From NCBI GenBank assembly GCA_026874595.1, contig CM049321.1, positions 3,524,979 through 3,588,978 of the forward strand: a stretch of 64,000 nucleotides of DNA, written 5' to 3'. The translations under genes were made by a program, and so were the position numbers. Positions 54,101 to 60,282 of this stretch are shown in pieces; positions within the stretch are counted from its first letter, which is position 1, and the number at the start of each line of letters is the position of its first letter. The notes beneath the pieces were generated by a model. It was given only the letters and a program-made list of their open reading frames with translations, was not told the DNA's origin and searched no databases. Origin of the DNA: Sipunculus nudus. Taxonomy: Eukaryota > Annelida > Sipuncula > Golfingiida > Sipunculidae.

Positions 54101-56670
54101 CACTACCTATAAAACTTTGATAGTTCACTTTATTTCTCTAAAGGGGCGATTGCAGCGCCCTCTGTTACACTACACAAGATAAATTATAGTACACGCTTAT
54201 AACACCAGTATATATCACTTTATCTAATGCACCAATAGGATATAATCCTAGAAATCCGGCACTCTAATACATATCTTTACAATGAGGTTTTGGCCCACTC
54301 TGGATAAATTTATAACTAAATTCAAGTCTATTTATTCCAATGAGGTTTTGGTACTTGCATTCTCATTTTCTCGTATTCAATTATATCTTTCCTCCTCAAT
54401 CCCCTTCTTTCCATATTTTCTCCTTAGAATTGAAGAATTTGATATAATTTTGCAAAAGGTCTATCGCAGCGCCATATATCATAAACTATACCAACTGTGT
54501 GTATCCAGAAAGTGTAATCGGCCCTTGGTCAACCCATCCCGCCGTGTGCCTGTTAACCGGTCCCAGCACAAAAGTGGATAATATGTTAGTAATCATTAAA
54601 AACTGGATAAGCATTCAGAGAGTGCAGCTCATTTTCCAATGAAAGCATTGTCAGATGCTACATTTTTCATTAAGAAAGCATGGATCCAGCTGCTGAAGAG
54701 CCACATTGAGCCACTTATGCTGCCTTGTTATTGATCTCGCGCCAGGTGGCAGCATTTAATATAAAACTATATTATAAATATATAATTCATGAATCCAGAT
54801 GGTGATCAGGATCATCCCTAAAATAAAAAAAATGTTGAATGGATCATTGCCAAACTATCGTTGACATTTCCTCTAATTCCATCTATAACCTTTTGAGTAT
54901 TGATTCTAACTGACCAATCAACAAAACAAGCTGACAAACAAACAAACCAATACCGGCATAAATCCAAACGCAAGCCCCTTGACCGAGGTAATAGTGGAGA
55001 AAGAAGAACGTACCATGATGACGTCATCAACCGTCAGTACATACACTGAGTTGTTATAGTGAATGATTGTGGAATAAGCGAAACTGACGGCTGGATTATC
55101 ATGATGGAACTCAGTGTCCACCCAGACTTGGAAGGCTCCGTTAATGTCAGAAGCGAAGTTGTAAGTGCAGTTGCTACGGAAATGTACCATCGGGCCTTTG
55201 TCGAATTGGTGGTAGTTTCCGTTTCCGCTCAACTTGCAACAATCTGTAAAAATGAATTAAAATAATTTCTGATATTTATAAAAAAAATGACTGACAATGA
55301 CTGTTAGATGTCTCTTTTGTTGTATACAGCAGTGTGTTTGTTCAGCGCTAACGTTGTCTGTTGCTATGACGGCATAGCCCTGCCCACGCATGGGGTCTCA
55401 CGTGTAAACAGCGGTCATGCAAGTCTGGGGCTTTCTTGCCTGGCCGAGCAGGGCCGGCCCTCGTGTGAACCCTGATATGTAGAAACACAGCGATGATGTT
55501 TAGATGTTTCCTGTAACGTGTGTGTACTGTGTATCATGTTAGCTTCTTTGGATTGTTCGAGATATGGAAAGTTCTCGGCTTGAGGTGAAAGTTTTAAATA
55601 AGGGGCTGTGGTTTAGAGACAAGGAGAGAGGAGAGAAATATTCCAGCGGACACAGAAGCGTTTAAGTCAGTTGTGGACCTTTTCCGATAAGTGCGGTAAT
55701 TATAGAGTTTCTTCTAAATTTGTGACGGATCTTATATAGTCTTCATTTTGCTTTCGGGATTATAACAGGAACTTCTCTTTTGGATTACAACGGATTGATC
55801 TTGTGAATGAACTTGACTGTTATTCTCTGAGAAGATTTATGTGAACTGTTCATCTGGGTTGTACGTTATAAAGGGATTTTTGTCGCTGTGGGGGTATCCA
55901 GGTACTGTACACTTTATTTATATACTTCTTGATTTACTGTTGTACTGTTGTTATACTGTGTAATTGTCTTGATTCTGTGTTTTGTAATGTTTGGATTGTA
56001 TGAGAATAAATTAAAATTATTTGTTCACAAAAAACACTGACTTCTTTATTCATTCCCCTAGACATTTTACGCTGCCTAGTGTTACAGAATCTGATTTTTT
56101 TGTCTCCATCACAAAATTTATGTTCGTCACGACTATGTGATCTGTTGATATTAGGTTCTGTAACATGATGCATATTGTAATACACAAGCAGAAATGCACC
56201 TCAGAAGTCAATTTATTAAAAAATAAAAACATTATTGTGGTCTAAACTTCAGTGATAAACAAGGATGGATTTTTAAATATGTTAGTGGATGCAACTGCCT
56301 CCATTTTCATTGCATACTCAACTTAGTATATGTAATAAGTACATCTAACATCTAAAGAATTCCATTAAGGTTTCGGACCACAAAACAGGGGTTTACACAG
56401 GCGACAACTAGGCCCGGTGAACCTCACCTGCGGGTCTTGGCTGTATTACACCGAAGAAGTCATAAAAGCGCATCGATTTACGAGCAAATACCATTGTGTG
56501 TAGTAGTCTTATATTAAGACTTCTATTTAGCCTCACCTGGTTCGCGATGGACCAAATGTGAAAAATCTTATCGTCCCGGCTGAGATTTGAATAGGGGCGT
56601 CAATATGAAGGATGGGGGTATATACCCCCCCCCCCCACACTTTTTTGCAAGGGTGATGGTCCATGTAACC

Positions 56671-56740
<70 letters not shown>

Positions 56741-59700
56741 TTTAAATAATATTTAACTTTTTTAACCTCGACCAATCTTCTTATTTCTTAGTTGTATTAT
56801 TCACCCTTGTCAAGTCTATAAAGTTTATATAGTCTATAAAGTGTATAAAGTACATAAGATTTAGTCATTGTAGAATTTGTATTCTGAAAATCAGCTATAT
56901 ATATTTTATGTTTATTATTTTACATGGAATGTACATTGTAAAGCACTGCTGAACACTCTTTTGGGTTTTATATAATTATCGTTTGAAGGATTTATTAAAC
57001 TGGTCTTTTCTATTATATATTCTATATCACTTTTATCAATAGATGGTTAATGGATTCTCTATTGAGAATGCGATTTGAACAGACTCGATTGCTTTATATT
57101 GCAGATTGCAATTTAAATGTAGTAAATGATTCATGCATTTTCTCTCCTCGAGTTTATGTTTGATCTTTTGCATTCATGTGCTCTTATGATTTTGAGATTT
57201 ATCATATATATTATGCCATTTGTATGAACGTGAGGTATGGATAAATTGTCATAAAGAAATCTAATAGTCAGGCATACTTGTTTCTTAACCTTCAACTTCC
57301 ACATCCTAGTGACCTAATGACCATTCCCATATCATGTTAATACACATAAACATACATACAATAACACATTGTGTATCATCATGATATATATATATATTAA
57401 TATATATATGTGTGTATATATATGTTATATTTAATCTATGTTGAAATAAAAATAGTTTAAACATCCTACCTTTCTTTCCATGGACCGCAACTGCAAGACA
57501 ATATCAAATTATTAGGTCAATACTGCCGTATAATACTAATGCTAATACATGCTAATGTTTTTAACACATATTTTTTTATATGAGTGCAAATTCTCGATAT
57601 GGAAAAATAACCTGCATATATAAAATACAATTAAACGCCGCTGTTACCGTATAATGTTTCTTAAATATACGCCGAAATTTCAAATATATCAGGAACTTTG
57701 TCAAACAGTCATAAAAATCTGATTTCACAAATGAGCATATGTCCTATATATATTATACAGTCATGTTTGGGTGGGGTTATCGCCTCCATTTTCTCATGTT
57801 TGCTTTAACTGTGTACTATGTACATCTGTTTACCTTCCGGTGAAGGACTACATGACAAGGCTTATACTCGATTATCCTGGATCAACCATTCTTGTTGTAC
57901 CACTCCTTGGGGTGCTAGGTGTGTGTCATTCCCACCGCTGGGTCATAACACCAAATAGCTCTAGAAAGCAGCACTCGTTTTGTGAGTGACCCACGATTGT
58001 TAGGCACAGTCTCGCCATTAAGCCTGCGGAGCTCTCACCCTATGTGGGGGAAAACCGCGAAAAATACCCGGCCTCTACTGATATTCGGACTCACGATCTT
58101 TCTCCCGGCTTGAGTATTATTGCCTGCCGCTAAGCCACAGAAGTCGGTCAATTTACACAATGTTAGTCCCGCATATTTGAATAGAGACAGAGAACTTATG
58201 AGTAATCTGGGTAAGTTTCAAAATGAGTTTAAGGTAGCGTTCCTGTTTCTTTAGTTTTCCTCTACCATGTTAAATTTATAATAAACATGTGTTAAAGTAT
58301 AACTCCCAAAAAATTTTTAGTGTTGTTACTGGTTACTTAAAGTCGTGTACCTTTAAAAATAAAAAAAAATAACGTATAAAATAAATGTAAATATGACATT
58401 AAGGGGGAATTTCATAAATACATGTATTAACAGAAAGAACCTTGTAACAGGTTTAAAATCTCGCTTAACGACCACCTCAGTTTGGAGACCACCTCGACAA
58501 TGCGACCACGTTATCGAGGTCCTATTGGTGGTCTTGATTCGGAGGTTTTATTGCACTTCATTGAAACTTATTGGAGGGGGGAATTTACTCTATAGATCAC
58601 CTGCTCTCCCTAAGGAACTTCTGGTTTATTTTCACTCCACACTTGTTATGAAAGTACAGGAATCATTTAATAAATTTTCACGTGAGAGCATTTTACCGGC
58701 ACCGATAAAGAGGTTATCATCATAACTGTTTTTAGAACAATTTTTTTAAGGATAGGTTCATGGTCAAATGATGGCCCTGTCTATTGAATGAGCGTGTAGG
58801 TTATTCATACGATAATAGTATGTTATTTTTAAAGGAGCCTGATCACCTTAAAATAGTGAATTAACACGAAAAATAGCGCAGTTTATTTTAAAATAAACCT
58901 GCCAAAATATTACGCTGAAACTGCTGGCTTACCCCTGTACACGAGTGAACCGGGAGCGACCACAGGCGTCAAAATAAGCAAGGCTCGTTGGACTGTGTGT
59001 ATTACTCGGGCCACAACATTTGACAATCAGGAGATGCTCTGACTGACTTTGCCAAAAAAACGTGATACCTTTTACCGCTACATGAAGCATCGGTCCAGAG
59101 ACCCGATACACGGACTCACACTCAGGTGTCTATAAGACATAAGAGAGGATCTCTTAGATCCTGGTTTTATGAACTTCTCTGTTTCAGGCTACTTGACACG
59201 AAGGAAACAGGTGATGATCCAATTTTCAACCAGGCTATGAGTGCCGCACCTGTTGGCCCTGGGGTTTGCTGGATCATACACGGAAGTATAATCGAAAAGC
59301 TGACTCGCTGGTGAGTGAAACGCCAAAATGGAGTACAGTCTTCCAATTAATCACCCCTACCAAAATTCAGCAGTTTTGCAGCATATCTAAAGCAGTTTTT
59401 TTAGCAGATAGCCAGAGGAGTGTTTACAGCAGATCTGCAGCAGGTATTCAGCACATTTACAGCATTTGCTGTATATATACATGCTCGAAGACCCATGAAT
59501 GTATATGCTGAAAGTCTGCTCCACACTAACCATGTATGAACCATGTATTGCGCGCCAAATTTTGAGCAGCGGTTTCAGCATAAATTGAGCTGTTCCAATT
59601 ATTTAAATCAGTTCTCCAATGGAGTAGGCGTATTTGTTTATCATAAGCAGGTATTGAGCAGATCTACAGCAGAACCTCCGGAGTATGCTCTCCTGGAGCA

Positions 59701-60265
59701 GACATATGTGCTCTGCTGGAGCAGAACTGTGTATTTTGCTGGAGCAGTGCTCTCCTGGAGCAGTGCTCATCTAGAGCGGAACTGTGTGCCCTGCTGGAGC
59801 AGTGCTTCCATTGAGCAGACCTTTGTGCTCCAGTGGAACAGTGCTGTCCGTGAACAGCATATGCTCAACTTTGGTACGGGCATGCACAAAGCTCACTCGG
59901 AGTGAGGGCCGACCGTTTAAACTCTCAACGCTCCATGGCTGAGAGTCAAACTGATGGCTTTACGTCCTGTGCTGTACCAAAAGTCACAAAAGCCGGTCCG
60001 TATAATGATTCCGTGTTATAACTCTAACTTTCTGAATGTATACCATTAACAAGGATCCCCAAAAAGGATTTCTCATAAAGTGTAAGTGCATGTAGGTGTA
60101 AATATAAACGTTATATGAAACCCTCACGTCATCACTGTGAGATTATTTTTTCTTCAAAAATTAGAAGGATGATTTGCAGTCACTGTTAGGCAGCAAAGCT
60201 CTTGTAAAAAAGTCATTCTTACCAAAATGTACGAACAGAAGCAGAAGAATTTTCCTGGCCCCCAT
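42266..60265 (-). CDS. Secreted protein with two VWD domains, complete 10-exon CDS
   Basis: I assembled this gene by hand from splice sites. Coding exons (minus strand) are 60265-60223, 57490-57470, 55243-55014, 53174-52960, 49563-49450, 49170-49154, 47591-47350, 45633-45452, 44548-44468 and 42275-42266. They total 1,155 nt including the stop and encode 384 residues. Every intron is GT-AG and all phases match. Residues 1-19 form a signal peptide (basic start, four Leu in a row, likely cleavage after Val-His-Gly). VWD domain 1 spans about 23-209 and VWD domain 2 about 209-384. Each ends in the family hallmark Cys-Gly-Asn-(Tyr/Phe)-Asn-Gly (from 164 and 349) followed by an Asp-Asp and a Phe/Ser-Trp segment. 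There are 14 cysteines in the mature chain. N-glycosylation sequons sit at 46, 85, 101 and 251. No C8, TIL, EGF or transmembrane region is present. VWD proteins are secreted, disulphide-rich and often Ca-binding. The specific role here is unknown. Confidence 0.88.
42276..44467 (-). other. VWD gene intron 10
   Basis: About 2.2 kb, AT-rich, with many T runs and short TA tracts (for example near 43282-43298). I searched it for further exons and found no phase-compatible one with domain character. No mobile element is recognised. Confidence 0.65.
44468..44548 (-). CDS. VWD gene exon 10: C-terminal loop of VWD domain 2
   Basis: 81 nt, phase 2 on both sides, residues 355-381. With exon 9 it reads Asn-Phe-Asn-Gly-Asp-Pro-Ser-Asp-Asp-Tyr, then Arg-Asp-Gly-Thr-Pro, and Asp-Phe-Val-Gln-Ser-Trp-Glu-Thr-Pro. 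This is the exact counterpart of exon 6 and of the NGDxxDDF...FxxSW end of VWD domains. Flanked by GTTGCAG and GTAAGTTTC. It is short and was found from the expected motif and phase. Confidence 0.9.
44549..45451 (-). other. VWD gene intron 9
   Basis: About 0.9 kb. It holds the long TA tract at 45182-45246. Nothing else is recognised. Confidence 0.8.
45182..45246. repeat. (TA)n microsatellite in intron 9
   Basis: About 65 bases of TA repeats with one ACAT interruption near 45203. Confidence 0.95.
45452..45633 (-). CDS. VWD gene exon 9: second half of VWD domain 2
   Basis: 182 nt, phase 0 in and phase 2 out, residues 295-354. It is cysteine-rich (307, 315, 316, 326, 349) and ends in Gly-Leu-Cys-Gly-Asn-Phe-Asn-Gly, the VWD signature. 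Acceptor TTTTTGCAG, donor GGCGA|GTGAGT. An overlapping frame is also open but has no domain character. Confidence 0.93.
46555..46795. repeat. Diverged tandem duplication, left copy
   Basis: This copy shares an ordered series of words with 46930-47165: TCATCGAG, TCGAAAGG/TCGGAAGG, TATTATWAATA, TCTTTCAAA, a TATC(T/C)GCCA segment and CTTCTACTTTTT/TTTCTACTTTTT. The offset is about 380 bp. Divergence is considerable, so the duplication is old. Both copies begin with CGCGA-like clusters (TTCGCAATATTAGCGAAAG here). Confidence 0.65.
46930..47165. repeat. Diverged tandem duplication, right copy
   Basis: Counterpart of 46555-46795, offset about 380 bp. It begins with a CG-rich cluster (TTCGCGCTGTTCGCGATCGC) that stands out in AT-rich surroundings, then follows the same word order. 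It ends about 185 bp from the 3' end of exon 8, inside the intron. Confidence 0.65.
47350..47591 (-). CDS. VWD gene exon 8: first half of VWD domain 2
   Basis: 242 nt, phase 1 in and phase 0 out, residues 214-294. It reads Glu-Ser-Trp-Glu-Val-Cys, then Leu-Asp-Pro-His-Gly-Asp-Thr-Val-Asp-Gly (the GDPHxxxFDG motif, with DPH kept) and Val-Cys-Thr-Tyr-Asp-Leu-Ala (Cys241), a classic VWD CTYxLA element. A basic stretch (Asp-Glu-Arg-Arg-Lys) and Tyr-Asn-Gly-Ala-Glu-Tyr follow. Donor GCG|GTGAGT, acceptor CATCTCACAG. Sequon at Asn251. Confidence 0.93.
47592..49153 (-). other. VWD gene intron 7
   Basis: About 1.56 kb, AT-rich. No repeat family or exon recognised. Confidence 0.8.
49154..49170 (-). 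CDS. VWD gene exon 7: 17-nt microexon linking the two VWD domains
   Basis: It lies between TTTCCTACAG and GTGAGTGTG, 279 bases downstream of exon 6. Phase 2 in and phase 1 out: it completes Asp208 and encodes Cys-Gly-Lys-Pro-Pro (209-213). It is needed to convert the phase 2 end of exon 6 to the phase 1 start of exon 8, which is strong evidence that it is real. It matches the position of the terminal exon of domain 2, which also starts by completing Asp-Cys. Confidence 0.82.
49450..49563 (-). CDS. VWD gene exon 6: C-terminal loop of VWD domain 1
   Basis: 114 nt, phase 2 on both sides, residues 170-207. Joined to exon 5 it reads Asn-Tyr-Asn-Gly-Asn-Lys-Tyr-Asp-Asp, then Gly-Gly-Asp-Thr and Phe-Gly-Glu-Ser-Trp. 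This is the expected continuation of a VWD domain (NGxxxDDF ... FGxSW). The acceptor is ACATTTCAG and the donor GAAGA|GTAAGT. The acidic tail is Asp-Trp-Gln-Asp-Glu-Thr. Confidence 0.9.
49658..49714. repeat. (TA)n microsatellite in intron 5
   Basis: About 56 bases of uninterrupted TA, 95 bases upstream (minus sense) of the exon 6 acceptor. Confidence 0.95.
51017..51105. repeat. 80-bp repeat, copy A
   Basis: It shares TCTAAAGGT, CACCTTTAAACA, TGCAGTCCTC, TCGTTTCGTATA and CCGCTGCTTTCTA in the same order with 51855-51945. Copy A runs directly into the TAA tract of the SINE-like element. Copy B lies just beyond the element's other end. Confidence 0.75.
51107..51700 (-). mobile_element. tRNA-derived SINE-like element, copy 2 (with insertion)
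   Basis: In minus orientation the head lies near 51,580-51,540 and the 3' end runs into an (ATT)n tract (seen as TAA repeats at 51107-51180). It shares with 53695-54140 the words GGCCAAGTCTCGGATTTGCAG, GGCTCAGAAGA, GCTGGGTAGACATAA, ACTTGTGG, GTTTGATCACCA and CCTATAAAACT in order. The B-box region is degraded (GAGTTATTTTCC). About 88 bases including a G-rich tract (51576-51663) are present here and absent from the other copy. Confidence 0.65.
51625..51654 (+). repeat. G-rich tract with potential G-quadruplex
   Basis: Five G runs of four to seven are separated by single T residues. This fits the G-quadruplex pattern with one-base loops. It lies inside the segment that distinguishes SINE-like copy 2 from copy 1, within intron 5. 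The C-rich strand is the coding sense of the gene. Confidence 0.85.
51855..51945. repeat. 80-bp repeat, copy B
   Basis: Counterpart of 51017-51105, about 840 bp away in the same orientation. Similarity begins around TAAATTC and ends at CCGCTGCTTTCTA. Confidence 0.75.
52960..53174 (-). CDS. VWD gene exon 5: second half of VWD domain 1
   Basis: 215 nt, phase 0 in and phase 2 out, residues 99-169. It contains Leu-Glu-Val-Cys (Cys148) and ends with the VWD signature Leu-Cys-Gly-Asn-Tyr-Asn-Gly (Cys164). The acceptor TATTACAG and donor GGCAA|GTAAGT are both strong. The open frame extends upstream of the acceptor, but that part (Phe-Asp-Phe-Ile-Leu-Gln) is intron. It carries the sequon Asn101-Thr-Thr. 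Confidence 0.93.
53637..53744. repeat. Compound (CTA)n / (TAA)n microsatellite
   Basis: ACT/CTA repeats at 53640-53694 pass into TAA repeats at 53697-53737. The TAA part is probably the tail of the adjacent minus-strand SINE-like element. Confidence 0.9.
53695..54140 (-). mobile_element. tRNA-derived SINE-like element, copy 1
   Basis: On the minus strand it begins with a head containing GTGGCGGTGTTATGAC (A-box-like) and a good RNA polymerase III B box, GTTCGATTC (54054-54046, consensus GWTCRANNC). An unrelated body follows, then an (ATT)n tail. This is the usual layout of a tRNA-derived SINE. The match to copy 2 continues about 35 bases past the head (CCTATAAAACTTTGATAGTT), so the repeating unit may be larger than the SINE alone. 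Confidence 0.68.
55014..55243 (-). CDS. VWD gene exon 4: first half of VWD domain 1
   Basis: 230 nt, phase 1 in and phase 0 out, encoding residues 22-98. It starts Asp-Cys-Cys-Lys-Leu-Ser-Gly, then has a Gly-Asn-Gly-Asn-Tyr-His-Gln-Phe-Asp-Lys-Gly stretch corresponding to the GDPHxxxFDG opening of VWD domains, then Cys-Thr-Tyr (Cys47), typical of the CxY position. The Asp of GDPH is Asn here. A hydrophobic beta-rich segment with Tyr-Val-Leu-Thr-Val closes the exon. The donor is ATG|GTACGT. Its acceptor lies only 58 bases from the edge of a candidate solo LTR. Confidence 0.9.
55302..56036 (+). mobile_element. Candidate solo LTR of a retrotransposon
   Basis: 735 bp, beginning TGTTAGATGT and ending ...CAAAAAACA, bordered by ATGAC on the left and CTGAC on the right (4 of 5 bases match, as for an aged 5-bp target duplication). 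It has higher GC content than its surroundings in the first half, a TATA-like CGTTATAAAGGG (about 55,866) and an AATAAA near its end (about 56,005). This is the order expected of an LTR on the + strand. No coding or primer-binding region is attached. The end could alternatively lie at GTGTTACA near 56,085. Confidence 0.42.
56671..56739. repeat. (TA)n microsatellite in intron 3
   Basis: About 69 bases of TA repeats with one ACAT interruption. A C-run (56625-56637) lies just left of it. Confidence 0.95.
57470..57490 (-). CDS. VWD gene exon 3: 21-nt microexon completing the signal peptide
   Basis: It is flanked by TCTTGCAG and GTAGGA. With phase 1 on both sides it encodes residues 15-21 (Val-Ala-Val-His-Gly-Lys-Lys) and leaves one base for the next codon. 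It supplies the end of the hydrophobic core and a plausible cleavage site (Val-His-Gly before Lys-Lys). Its removal would keep the frame but shorten the signal peptide. At 21 nt it falls below the length most gene finders detect. Support comes from the matched phase and from how well the signal peptide completes. Confidence 0.72.
57780..58140 (-). mobile_element. Second tRNA-derived SINE-like element
   Basis: The minus strand opens with TGGCTTAGCGG (58137-58127), an excellent pol III A box. About 35 bases on is GAGTCCGAATATC, a near-match to a B box with one mismatch to the core. The spacing is that of a tRNA. The body (TTTTTCGCGGTTTTCCCCCA, GGGTGAGAGCTCCGC) is unlike the other SINE-like family in this window. 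The 3' limit is uncertain. Only one copy is seen here, so the call rests on the promoter boxes. Confidence 0.58.
59370..59870. repeat. AGCAG-rich degenerate repeat region
   Basis: The first part is dense in AGCAG/CAGCA words (GCAGCATATC, AAGCAG, TTAGCAGATA, ACAGCAGATCTGCAGCAGG). The second part (59695-59850) has about seven copies of a 20-30 bp motif with core CTGGAGCAG, alternating with GTGCTC or CTGTGT. Open frames on both strands arise from this composition. It looks like an old minisatellite. I do not recognise a family. Confidence 0.6.
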
Positions 60266-60282
60266 GGTTACACTTGTTCCCG
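60223..60282 (-). CDS. VWD gene exon 2: start codon and signal peptide core
   Basis: It opens at a pyrimidine-rich acceptor (TTTTTTCATTGCAG) and has 17 bases of 5' UTR. Translation starts at the ATG at 60265-60263, in the context ACCATGG, a perfect Kozak match. Fourteen codons follow: Met-Gly-Ala-Arg-Lys, then a hydrophobic run Ile-Leu-Leu-Leu-Leu-Phe-Val-His-Phe. The exon ends at G|GTAAG in phase 1. The basic residues followed by a leucine-rich core are a textbook signal-peptide start. Coding begins at 60265. Confidence 0.88.

Larger units (their letters stand above)
53175..55013 (-). other. VWD gene intron 4
   Basis: About 1.84 kb. It contains a CTA/TAA microsatellite (53637-53744) and SINE-like copy 1 (53695-54140). 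The remainder is unannotated AT-rich sequence. Confidence 0.8.
55244..57469 (-). other. VWD gene intron 3
   Basis: About 2.2 kb. It contains the candidate solo LTR (55302-56036), a C13 run (56625-56637) and TA tracts (56671-56739 and 57381-57424). Confidence 0.8.
57491..60222 (-). other. VWD gene intron 2
   Basis: About 2.7 kb between the signal peptide exons. It holds a SINE-like element (57780-58140) and the AGCAG-rich repeat (59370-59870). Short open frames here lack domain character and overlap these repeats. Confidence 0.75.

Noticed and set aside
54040-54115. A tRNA gene at the head of the SINE-like element
   Set aside because: A B box is present, but the stems of a functional tRNA cannot be formed and the sequence is part of a repeat with a second copy.
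55059-55265. Plus-strand frame opposite VWD exon 4
   Set aside because: It is antisense to a well-supported exon and has no domain character.
56533-56775. 80-codon minus-strand frame with Ile-Tyr repeats
   Set aside because: It is produced by the TA microsatellite.
58393-58725. 110-codon plus-strand frame
   Set aside because: Its composition resembles non-coding sequence with a repeat-like GACCACCTC stretch. No domain or splice support was found.
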